From positions 13,516,001 to 13,580,000 of the forward strand of contig CM065304.1 in NCBI GenBank assembly GCA_033032175.1: DNA of 64,000 bases, given 5' to 3'. The position numbers and the translations under genes are program-made. The DNA comes from Saturnia japonica (taxonomy: Eukaryota > Arthropoda > Insecta > Lepidoptera > Saturniidae). The notes beneath the pieces were generated by a model. That model was given only the letters and a program-made list of their open reading frames with translations, was not told where the DNA came from and ran no database searches. Below, piece after piece: positions 35,930-46,452 of the stretch; position 1 is the first letter of the stretch, and every line of letters starts with the position of its first letter.

Positions 35930-36680
35930 ACGAAAAATCTAGTAACTTTACGAGAATTAGCAGTCCTTTATGAGATATGTATGAGAAAAATAAAATTCTC
36001 GTACTCTTTTTTAAGAGATTTTAACAATGGTGATTGCAAGCGTCATGGATACAAATATAATAAATATTAATTATAAAAAGAACATATGTCCATGCTACAA
36101 ACGAAAGACTCAGCCAGCACATGACTAGATTCATTACCTCATCACGAAATGTATATTTAGACGTTGACCGGAGAATCCCCGCTAAGATGAATTTGTTGTC
36201 ATTACTCATAAAGCACTAATGAATGAATGTTGTTTTCTTATCTCTGTTACACTAACTGAAACATGTGGGGAAATTAATTTTTATGCAATAGTAGTTGAAT
36301 TCCAGCGCATTGCCGAATTTTACGCTAATTATTCAGTAGTTAATTTTACATAAGGAGTACTTAGTGACAGTGACTTTCGCAATGAGTGGTTAAGATATCT
36401 GATATTTCAAGACTAGCTGCAGAGGCTTAAATTTCCTAGAAAGCGAAGTGTGCATATTATCCATCAAGCTCTCTGGTTGCTAAAATCACAAATCTCAAAT
36501 CCCATGATGAATTTAAAAAAAACTTTTGGCAAAAATAACTTGTTTCACCAGGTCTACGGTCTCAAAAGTTGACTTTGTTTGGTTTGCATAATGTAATGGT
36601 TGGCAAAACTCCATAAAGGCACGCATGTGCAGGTTTTCAACAAAACTAATTAAATTAACACAGACCCTTAAAATCGTCTT
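35930..36680. other. Intergenic, no feature supported
   Basis: I see only AT-rich unique-looking sequence. The short - strand frames at 36021-36209 and 36513-36716 have no recognisable motifs. Confidence 0.5.
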
Positions 36681-36688
36681 TTTACAGA

Positions 36689-36918
36689 CTAGGTGTGCCT
36701 GCAGCTTCGCTCGCATGGACGACGGGAGAACACGTAATTCTTGTAGAAATCGTAGTTTTTTAAAACTTTAAAATAAATTTATTATATTAAGATATAGTGA
36801 TAAATATTTTTTGGATAAGAAGTACGGAATAAAACAAAAAAATTGATCAAAATTTATCGTGTAGTTTTTGCATGATGCGCGCACAACGGCAAACCTCAAT
36901 CATTTTATAAATATAGAT
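36689..36918 (-). mobile_element. Helitron-like element, short
   Basis: CTAGGTGTGCCTGCAGCTTC at the left and TTTTATAAATATAGA at the right give the reversed TC...CTAG layout. About 230 bp, non-coding. Confidence 0.45.
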
Positions 36919-37440
36919 ACAGGAAATGGTAGACTTTTAGCTGCAAAAAGTTCTAAAGGCCAAAATCGAAAAGGAAATTGTATAAATTTCAAACTATCTA
37001 AGGAAATGTATTTCAAAATATGAAACACTTAAGGGATAAGAGATTTTTTAAATTTATACTTTTACGAGATTATGTATGGAAAGTACGAGATATTTGGCAG
37101 CTCTGGTACGAGAAAAAAATTTCGCCATCTGGCAACCCTGGAGCTGTCAGCATGCAGCATGGAATCCGGGATCGTCCACCCCTAATTATACATCAATAAA
37201 CTAATAATTATGATAAACCAAAAAAACTATGTATTTGTTTCAGACGAGACTTTATTTTACAATATCCTGTGATTTATTACATTAAACGTTTATAGATTGA
37301 ACACTAATTTTAGAAAGAAAGGTTTGACTATAAATAAATATTTTATTCATAGGTTTTAGTGTTATGTAAGCAATATTACTTATATTTAAAAAGATTTTTT
37401 GTCAGTATTAGTTTCTAATGCTTGATAAGAAGGTAAAGAA

Positions 37441-37524
37441 ATGTGTAGCAAAGGGATAAATATTGCGGAATTATTTGCAAAAACAGTTGCTACGACCAAA
37501 TGCTTCGATCAAAATCTTCGTAAG
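37441..37524 (+). CDS. ACOT13: ACOT13 exon 1
   Basis: 28 codons starting [12 protein letters not shown]. It ends at CGTAAG followed by donor GTATGG, phase 0. This is the N-terminal helix of the thioesterase. Confidence 0.8.
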
Positions 37525-40500
37525 GTATGGTATTGACTCTTCAATTTATTATTACCTATAGCTATACTTTATGGGTATGTAATACCACGCATAATATATC
37601 ATATTGTTCACATTATCTCTAAACTAGCTTTCTGTAAATTAGTTTATGAAAGTTATTTAATACTATTAAAATTAGGTATACTTACTTTTACATAAATTTA
37701 CTACAATAACAACTATTTACCTCATGAAAACAGGCATGAGTTTGTATTTACGAACTTTGGTATAAGAAATTGATTATTTGAATAACATATATAAACGCTG
37801 GGGTAGGCTAATAGATATCTATAGGTAATTTGCACCTTTACTCTAAATTTTAAATAAAATCTCAAAGTTTCAATTAACAAATTTCTAATATCTCTTTTTT
37901 ATTATTCTATAAATTAATATATGACCATAATTTTCCCTGAAATGTCCAAAAGCCTTGCCTAGAGACTGGCTTTATAGGAAATATTGATGAAATGCCATTA
38001 CTTTAATTTTGTTATGTCATTGTATTAATAAATATTTCTTTAGCTGAAGGTCATCCAATGTGGGAAAGGAAGGATGCTTACAGAATTTTTAGTGGGACCT
38101 GAACACCTTAATCAGCGTGGTACACTCCACGGAGGATTCATTGCACACCTTGTAGATGCAATTTCAACATATGCCCTCACAACTAATGACAATGTAGATA
38201 CAAGAGGGGTCTCTATAGATTTGAGTGTAAGGTATGTTTTTATTGTTAAGATTATTTTTAGGATAAACAATTACCTGATATTATTACTTATATTAAAAAA
38301 GTTAAATTAACTTCATAGATTAATGATTGATTGTCAATGGCACTACAACTACCACATTACATACAAACAATAGCTTCTAGAATACAGCAACATCATTGAA
38401 ATTGAATTCATTGAAATTCAAGGACTATTTGGTATGATCATATTTGAAGATCACTGAAAATTCCTTATCAACTTTTTTGAATAGAAGTTCCAGTTCTTTG
38501 ATGTTAAAAAATGTAACTCTCCTATGTAATAGCTGCTTTTAGGTTCCACCTATGTTATACTATGACTCATGCTTGTAGCACAAAGGTGTACATGTCAATA
38601 TATGTATATATAAAAAAAAGTATGACTACTATAGACAGAATGTCTTAAAAGTTAAATAAATGTTAGTAAAAAAGTTTATAGCTAAAATAAAATGTATAAA
38701 AATATTCGAAAACTAAAGCTGTCTAATAAGAAAGTGTAAATTAAATGCTTTTAGCAAACACATTGTATCAATTATAACAGTAGTAAAAGTATAAGTAAAA
38801 AAATATAATAATTTACAACAAATTAAGTAAATAAAGTTTTGTCTAAACTGACCAAATATACAACCATAATCACCCTAATAAACACATTGATTTTGTAATT
38901 ATACATGAGTACAGAGAGTATAGGCAATAACCAAATAATTATAAATGAAATATAATACATTTTGTAATATCAATGAACAACATTTAATTCCATAGTGGAA
39001 TATTTTGTGGTTATCATAGAGAGCAATTTGTTTTCAATATCTGATGATACTTCTTGCCATGCACATTTACCAATAAGTGGTACTTCTTCAAGTGGTGTAC
39101 GGATTGCAACAAGCAATGTCAAGCAACAACCATCTTCAGCAGGGTCTGCCTCCACATTCATCAAACCCAAAGGACGATGTTGACTCACGTCTGCACCAAA
39201 CATTTCTACCATGGCATGGCATGTACACTTTTGGCAGGATTTATTTCACATGTTGTAAAATGTATGGCTGTTTTTTCACTTAATAATATGTGTAATCTAT
39301 TTGTACTTCTTTTCTTTATGACAACTATTAATCTTAATAAATCTTTAACATTTAGCATTATTTCTTTATGCCATGTACTGTTTGCTTTTCTTTGCTTATA
39401 CATCTTTGCCTTCTCAATAAGATGTACAATGTCATTTGACCTTAATGTGATTTCTTCTAAATTTGATATCCATTTGGCTTGTAATAATTCTTTGTCAGCT
39501 TTTACTGGAGTTTTCAATTCTCCTCCAACCACTTCCCCTGTAAGAACAAATCTGTACCACGTTCCGCCGGCTGTTTCAATCACAAGTAAGGTCTTGGGCT
39601 CGCAAAGTAGACCTGTTTCTTCTAAAACTTCTCTAACTGCAGCTTAAACTATGGTCTCACCTTTTTCCATTCTTCCTGCAGGCAAATACCATTTGCCGGC
39701 ACAACTTTCTTTAGCTTCTTGCATCATGAGTACTTCATTAGAATCGTTTATAATAACACATGCGACGACGTAGGTGACGTTACCGCCAAGTACTGGTTTG
39801 AAATTGGACGGAGTTGTAGGTGTTATACCTTGAGATTCAGCAACTGAGTTTTGATCAGCTATTGTGAAATCACAAAAATCGTGTTCGTCACCTTCTAGAC
39901 CTAAACCGTCTAATAAGCAAGCTAAACTAGAATCTACTTGACGCGACATAATTACCTAGATTCTGTATCTCCGTTTCATAATATAATTACAGTAAAGTAA
40001 GGTTTATAAACCTTATATATTCCTGTATTTATAAATACTTATGATGTATTATTTTGCTATCAAAAAAACTTATCACCTTGATAAAAAAACATTAATTTTT
40101 AAAAACTTGCTTTCTTTTTTACTATTCTGTTTGGAATTTAGGATTCTTTAAAACTAGGGATAATTATTACGTTAACGGTAGGCGATTATGAAATACACTA
40201 ATGTAATCATTCGATTACGAAGTTAACTCGAGATATCTGGATTATAACCATTAGTAAATACTAATAGTAGTGTCTAATATTAGTAATTACTAATGCTAGG
40301 TTACTAATTTGATAGGTTTATAATTATTACGACCGAACGACCTTCTGTGTTTTTTAGCTAATTGGTATAATTGTTCTTGTAATGAACTTTGTTTACGATT
40401 AAGCGACCTTTTTTAGCTTCCCACTCTAGATTTTTAATAAGTGCATTCTCAATTCAGTTATCATTCATAATCACACACTTCTGAGTATACCTAAGCGGCT

Positions 40501-41956
40501 CTATTATGATTGAATCTTAATTCAATTATGAATGATCACTCATCATCGAAATATCATGATTTAATCACTCATCGAATATCTCGATTATGTAAATCATTCA
40601 TAATTTGCCACCTCTAAAGATCTAGTGAATACTCAAAAAAATAACAGAACTCCGACGCCCGACTGGGGTTTACTCCTTAAGTATGATTGTCTTTGATTAT
40701 GCAATAGGCAAAGAGGTGACTGGTTGACTGACTGACTGTACCTGTACCTTAAAAGAAAGTCACTGTGAAAATGTTTATTTTATTATTATGTGTATACCCA
40801 ACCAACCACTTTTAATCTAGCTATGTTTTCATAGCTATGTTTATCTAACATGAAACTTTGAAATTATCCAGTCTATCTAATAAAAAAACGAACTCGGTTC
40901 CACTCCGTCAACGTTGGGGTCAAAGCGTCACTACGCTAACATCCACCAACATAGGATCCGACAACTGGTCTGACCTGCCGCATTAGATGTGTCAAATGAC
41001 ACCAAAAAATAGGAAATTATTTAGGATTTTGTTGTTCAAAATGTTATTATAACATTTAACAGACTCGCAATTAAATGTGTTGCTAGTTATTTGAATTTAA
41101 AAAATAGTAATGTCTAACTGATTCCAACTAGTCCTAAAATCCTACGTTTTTTGTACCTATTGTTAAGATTTTCTGATAAAAATATTTCACCCTCCTAATT
41201 TAAAGGCCGAATATAGTCTACAAAATCACATATTATGTTTCAGCCAACAAAAGCATTCTTTTTTTGTATTTTTTTTTTCCAAAGAGTTCGCTATAATTAT
41301 GTACATTTTATACTTTTCTGAATTATATAATGATAATAATAGTAAATTATTGCGTAGGTTGAATAATAGAAAATATAACAATTAATAGATAAAAACCATC
41401 AATTCTGTATTATCAATCTGAGGATTCAAATAATTGAAATAATATATGGCTAACATTAATATTACAACACTACAAAAATTAATATGGTAACATTAATTCA
41501 AATTTACATTAGTGGTCGTCAAACTCCATGGGATTAAAAATCGCATTAAAGTATTAAAAAATCTATAGTTTTCCCTGTATCACTATTAGATTTTAGAAGC
41601 TATATGCAAATTAACATATATCAACCCTGTTGTAGCATAACGCTTTAATTCGCATTGTAGCATAAATAATGTTTATTATATACTTCATAATAAGATGCAA
41701 TTGATTTGAACGAGTTAGCCGCCTCATATCAGTGAGTTTTCTAATTGATCAAAGAATAATTTGTAGCCAATCTAAAATAAGGTTTTTTTTTTATTTTAGC
41801 TACATGAGTGCTGCCAAAGAAGGTGACACCATTGAAGTTGAAGCATTCACCAAAAAAACTGGAAAGAAGATAGCTTTTTTAGAAGTAGAAGTGCGTAATA
41901 AAGACAAAAGTCAATTACTTGCTGTTGGTAGGCATATAAAATATATTGGCATATAA
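37441..41956 (+). CDS. ACOT13: Acyl-coenzyme A thioesterase 13-like (hotdog fold), 3 exons
   Basis: Joined exons 37441-37524, 38044-38231 and 41800-41956 give 142 residues against 140 for human ACOT13/THEM2. The family hydrolyses medium- and long-chain acyl-CoA to fatty acid and CoA as a tetramer at mitochondria and in cytosol. The hotdog signature is intact: Asn51 in [10 protein letters not shown], His57-Gly58-Gly59, Asp66 in HLVDAIST, Ser85 in GVSIDL. These match the catalytic Asn50, Gly57, Asp65 and Ser83 of the human enzyme. The protein ends GRHIKYIGI, like GRHTKHLGN in human. The start Met lies in AAAGAAATG. Exon phases agree at both joins. Intron 2 (3.6 kb) hosts a Nudix copy on the other strand. 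ATTAAA at 42058 is a possible poly(A) signal. Confidence 0.88.
38044..38231 (+). CDS. ACOT13: ACOT13 exon 2
   Basis: Acceptor TTTCTTTAG before CTGAAGG. It ends in AG followed by donor GTATGT (phase 2). It carries the catalytic Asn, the HGG motif, Asp66 and Ser85. Confidence 0.88.
38970..39949 (-). pseudogene. NUDT18: NUDT18-like Nudix hydrolase, intronless and broken
   Basis: The reading frame corresponds to about 324 residues, like human NUDT18 (323), a hydrolase of 8-oxo-dGDP and related oxidised nucleotides. It begins [20 protein letters not shown]. The Nudix box [23 protein letters not shown] is complete except that position x, Glu in human, is TAA (39644-39646). The frame then stays open to 39206. 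There GGCATGGCAT (39213-39222) is a 5-bp tandem duplication that shifts the frame; the C-terminal part continues in the next frame to a stop at 38970 ([20 protein letters not shown]). No intron interrupts it. It lies antisense inside ACOT13 intron 2. It is either a retrocopy, a gene that died recently, or the product of assembly errors. Confidence 0.8.
39950..41799. other. ACOT13 intron 2, distal part
   Basis: No coding signal. Sequence at 40186-40610 is rich in short inverted and repeated TCGATTATG/ATTCATAAT motifs and resembles 35080-35140; it may be a decayed MITE. GGTTGACTGACTGACTG occurs at about 40719. Confidence 0.45.
41800..41956 (+). CDS. ACOT13: ACOT13 exon 3 (terminal)
   Basis: Acceptor TTTATTTTAG before CTACATGAG. 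The first base completes a Ser codon. It codes the last beta strands and the conserved GRH(I/T)K tail, stop TAA at 41954-41956. An internal GTAGGC could act as a donor but would remove the conserved tail. Confidence 0.88.
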
Positions 41957-42146
41957 CAAAGTTAATTTAAAATATATTTTTATTTTTAGGTCTGTATAGG
42001 TGTACGTATTATAATTATTTTTTGAATTGAACCCAATTTTATTATGAATGTTAAGCAATTAAACATTTAGTAAATGATATAAATTGTTTTAATTTATGTT
42101 TGTGACAAAAAATATGACAGGTTAGCTAATTACATATAATAACAAC

Positions 42147-42400
42147 ATACCATTACGCCTGTGCCCGCGAAGGGTTAGAGGCTGAGGTGTACCAATGTAC
42201 ACAGTTCGCTGGGTATGTCTTTTAGGTCCCATGTAAATAGGTGGCGAGCTTATTACCATTAATCGGATACAAAGACAAACTCCTAGCTGCTACTAAGAAT
42301 TTCATAGAAAACCCCAATAACACTTTGTTCGAACTAGGAATCGAATCCAAGACATCAAACAGCGGTCGCGCTTAGGACCACTAGGCTAATGAGGCAGTTT
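42147..42400 (-). repeat. tRNA-derived SINE
   Basis: On the - strand the head reads TAGCCTAGTGGTC (A box) and GGATTCGATTCC (B box). The body holds ACATGGGACCTAAAAGACAT, CAGCGAACTGTGTACATTGG and CTAACCCTTCGCGGGCACAG. A partial copy lies at 15672-15785. It is 3' of ACOT13 and 3' of peroxidasin, in the 1.6-kb space between the convergent genes. Confidence 0.6.
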
Positions 42401-42416
42401 AAAATTATAGATAAAC

Positions 42417-43603
42417 TGATATTTTATACTATTTAATTTTTACCACAATGAACATACAATTTATAAACTGAGTATCTTAATGACTAATCGCGTAATCTAG
42501 CAAAGTTTGCGAAAAAATTATATAAGAATAAATGCATTAAAAGCATATTTTGTGATACAAATTTAATGTGCATAATATATTGAATTAATTTCAGAACAAA
42601 ACATCTTACTGTACTCACTTCCCTGGGATTGGGAATTACTTTATATTTAACACTAGATTAACAAATAAACACTACGTTAAACTTTACATTAACAACGCAG
42701 CTTTATGTTTTAGCTCTATCCTGATGCAATTCTTGTGGGCACCCGTATAAAGATATATTTAAATATTTTTGGTTTAACCAATCGTATTAAGATAAAGAAT
42801 TGAGAAAAAGTTTTAAGCAAGTTTAATTTTTGAGGTTAATTAATTCAATTGTGCATGTTATAAGTTTATAACAATACAGATAAATCTTTAAGGTTGGTGT
42901 GAATAAAAAGCAGATACTGTTTATTATATTTATTACATTTAATTTATTACATTAAAGTTAAGTAATGACATGTACCTACCTATTATTATTATGTGTAGAT
43001 ATAGTTAAGAATACTAAATTGAAAATTCACTGCATGATATCTTATCTACCTTAAATTACTGATTAGTGGTGTGGTTGGTAGGTTTTGCTAATATTTCAGT
43101 TGAAATAAGTACATACATACATTGCAATTTTAAAAGATACACGACAAATACGACGACATAATATGTGTGTAAAGTACACATAATTATATTCGTAAACACA
43201 ATGTATTTATTGAATATTTTAATAAATTCACGTAATATTCGTTTTGTTTCCCTTAAACAGTCAAAAATATTTATTAAGTCTATCGTTAAAAAAATCATTA
43301 TTATTTACGGATTCTTGATAATTAAAACGACTAGTTGGCTAATTATGTAGATCCGTTATTGTCAAATAAATTACGTTCCTGAGATCTTAGAACACATAAA
43401 GTTTTAGGGAGATTAATTTGAATAATAAAACTCGTAAGTGACGAGTGTAATTTTTTCGACAATATACAAGACATTCTATTTAAACTACAAGTTCAAAGGA
43501 AGTTCTATTTAATATGTGCAAATAGGTTAATCATATTTAGTTCGATCTCATAAAAAAGATAAGTCAGAAAAAACATTTCATTCTATGCCTATGTTGTAAT
43601 CGT
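42417..43603. other. Spacer between convergent ACOT13 and peroxidasin
   Basis: I looked here on the - strand for a VWC-domain exon of peroxidasin and saw no cysteine-rich frame. A - strand AATAAA (43270-43275) could serve as the peroxidasin poly(A) signal. The short frames are AT-rich and without motifs. Confidence 0.5.
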
Positions 43604-46452
43604 TTAGTTGACTTTGCAAGTTCTTTCCAGAACTTCAATTCGATTTTTTAAAAACTCAATAGTATTCTTCATGTCATGTTGAGTATCTTCAAGAGTATTT
43701 AAGCGGTCATACTCATCAAATTCATCAACGTCTGGTACAACATTCCTTCGTGCGCGTCGCTTTTCTCTACCTATGTCATTATCTTCACTGCAAGATTCAC
43801 AATCAGTCCAATATCGCAAATCAATTGATGGTAAGTCATCACAAGATATAAGTCCGTCTTGCAATTCTGGCAGCAAAAAAACATTTTCTCCAATAGTATC
43901 TATGTTATCGCCATTATCGCAAAGAATCCGAGCCAAACTTGTTTCCTGAATTTGTTGCAATTGTTGACGTTTAAAAACGTTTTCGTTTTCATACCAAAAT
44001 CGGTCACCATCCCGTAAACGCGTAAATTGTTCTAATAATAAACATCTAAATAATGGGCCCACTTTTCCGCCCTCTACTTGATTTTCCAGAATGCCTCCAA
44101 CCCAGACATCAATATTATGAACGGAACCATAAAGCTCTTTAAGTTTGTCTCGCACACTTTTGTCACTTATTTCGCCAGCTAGATCATCAAAGTCATTTAC
44201 TTCACTCATGTTACAAAACTGTCTCCATTTAGTATACGGAGGAATTCCATGGTCACGGCCTCTCTGGATGTTTATAGCTGCCAAATCCAAAGCTACGGCA
44301 TGAGCACTATAAAAAAGTTTTTCAGTAAGCTCGGAATTAAGATTTTGTGTGGGAGTTTTAAGCTTAGCCGGTGTTGTAAACATTCCTCGGAACAAGGGAT
44401 CGACTCCACCTTCGTCAACAATTCTCCAAGGTGAGAAAAAAGCATGTCGAAGTAATAAGTGTCCCTGAGGTATTGTTTCAAAATTTTCGTCGTAACGATG
44501 TAGTATAGGGTTAATCATAGAATGCCCAAATCGCAAAGCAGCGGTTGCAAACACGTTAGAAATTGCAGGATTTAGGTAAGAATCATAACCTCTATATTTC
44601 CCTAATTGTTTGTATCCAGCAGGACCTACAATAATAGGTAGCCAATGTTCATAAGTTATAAATTGTATCTCTGCTCCTACTATTTTTCTTGCTTCCTGGT
44701 AAACTTTGTCACCGTCCCAAAAAGGGTTCAAAGCTTTCAATTGAAGAGCAAGACGATTGTGTTCTCGCATCCAAATTGTGTGCATAGCCGCTAAACCAAT
44801 TTGTTCATTTGCTCTGATGTCTCCAGCAACAAAACAGCTGCTAGTACTTTCTTCTAGATTACGTCTACAATCCATACCATTTATACCTACAGTAGGTAAA
44901 AGTGGTTTCCTTCCAGGAAATGTGGCACCTACTCTTAAAAGACCATTATCGTTAGTAAAATCTCGAAGATCGTCGGCTACTGATTGTTCAAATCCATATA
45001 CTTGTGAAGCATCAATGAATGAAGTAAGTTGATTAATTTGTTCTCTAGGTTGTAATGTACCAAAAAGAACTGATGTCATACCAGAACCACAAACTGCACT
45101 CGTTCTTATAAAATCGATGCAACGACGATTAGTTACTCGAGGGTCGTTAGGTGGTACATCAATGGGGAAGCATGGTGGAGCATAATCACAAGTTTTTTTA
45201 CAGTCTACACCATCCCATGTTTGTGAGCTGACAGACGGCAAAGAGTGATCTAAGTCGTGATCTAACCATTGTCCCCACTGCATAGCCATATGAGTAATTT
45301 CAACATCTTGTGATATATCCTTTGTCGTAATAATCGTTGTAGATACTAGTCGTGCGCTTGGCAAACTAAATCCATTATATTTGAAATTCTTATTCCATCC
45401 AGTCGGTTGACTGAAACCATTCTCATATATAGGGTATAATATTCTCCTAAAGCCGGACAATGATGTTCCCCAAGTAGGATTGTCAAAATTGTTACAACTA
45501 CCGTCAACGGTGCGATATTTAGTATGATAGCACATATCTGAACAGTCTTCTTTTTCTCTGTGGGCAACGCAACCAGACAGTCGAGCAATGATATCCAAAT
45601 GTTGGTTCGACAATATGTTCTCATAGTTAAATGGTTCCGCTGATGACACTTTTTGACCACTTTGAATGAATTCCCTTACTTTATCGAGAGTTCTTTCGTA
45701 AATTTCCGCGGCTCGAGCGACTTCCCTTGCTGGTGCATTTGGAAACCGGGTCATTCTGTAAAGATTGTGTATGTCTACTTTTGCTTTTGTTTTGTTGTTA
45801 AACATTTCTTTTAAAGTTCGAGCAATCGCTTGGTCTACATCTCTCGTAGCCTCAGTTAAAGCTATGTTAACATATTCATCGCTTGGTAATGTGTGATCTT
45901 TAACATTCAAAAATACTGAAGCGGTATCGCGGCCGTATTCATTATATACTGAACATTCATATCGACCACTGTCGGATACTGTAACATTTTTAATAATTAA
46001 ACTTCCAATTAGTGTAACAGAAAATTTCTCATTTTCTATAATACGAGAACCGTCTTTTCTCCATTCGACTGATGCAGGTGGTTCGCTCTCTACTTCACAA
46101 GGCATTTGTACCGACGTTTCCTTGAATGCATCAGTATCTTCCGGTCGCAAAATGATTTTAGGAGGTATTATCTGAAACTCTTCCACTGTGAGTAACGCAG
46201 ATGCTTCAATAATGCCTTCCTCGTTCTCTGCTCTACAATGATAAATACCTTCATCATCTTTAGCTACATCAAGTAGTGTCAAACTTTGATTATTATTACT
46301 CAAAATAACTTTTTCATTCACTAATAACAACAATGTATTTCTGTACCATTTAAGCAACGGTTTGGGTACACCTTTAGCTGAACAGGTAAACTTTACGTTG
46401 TCTCCAACACCGACGCTTTGCTTTTTTGGTGTAATAGTAAACTTAGGGGCAT
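43604..46452 (-). CDS. Pxn: Peroxidasin last exon: Ig3, Ig4, peroxidase, C-terminus
   Basis: 949 codons. Acceptor ATTTCAG at 46453 fits the upstream phase, giving SLEVSDAPKFT. Two I-set Ig domains (paired Cys, second with DSGRYECSVYNEYG) are followed by the animal haem peroxidase. Distal His codon is near 45257-45259. The peroxidase ends around LARILCDNGDNIDTI; then WTDCESC, the basic site REKRRARR (43768-43745) and LEDTQHDMKNTIEFLKNRIE, ending ERTCKVN. The whole peroxidase in one exon is intact, with no stop or frameshift. Confidence 0.93.

Noticed and set aside
39054..39647. Long + strand frame (197 codons) over the Nudix copy
   Set aside because: It is the antisense shadow of the NUDT18-like sequence and has no known domain.
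39644..39656. A tiny intron that would remove the TAA in the Nudix box
   Set aside because: The only GT...AG pair spanning it is about 13 bp long, far below any functional intron.
42318..42400. Candidate tRNA gene
   Set aside because: The A and B boxes are present but the arms do not form a cloverleaf with a paired acceptor stem, and the body matches a SINE.
41928..42660. Possible alternative fourth exon of ACOT13 (donor GTTG|GTAGGC, acceptor TTAATTTCAG at about 42594, tail EQNILLYSLPWDW)
   Set aside because: Reading through the supposed donor gives GRHIKYIGI, which matches the conserved end of ACOT13, so the donor is a decoy.
44249..45660. Several open frames of 60-104 codons on both strands
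   Set aside because: They are out-of-frame shadows of the peroxidase exon.
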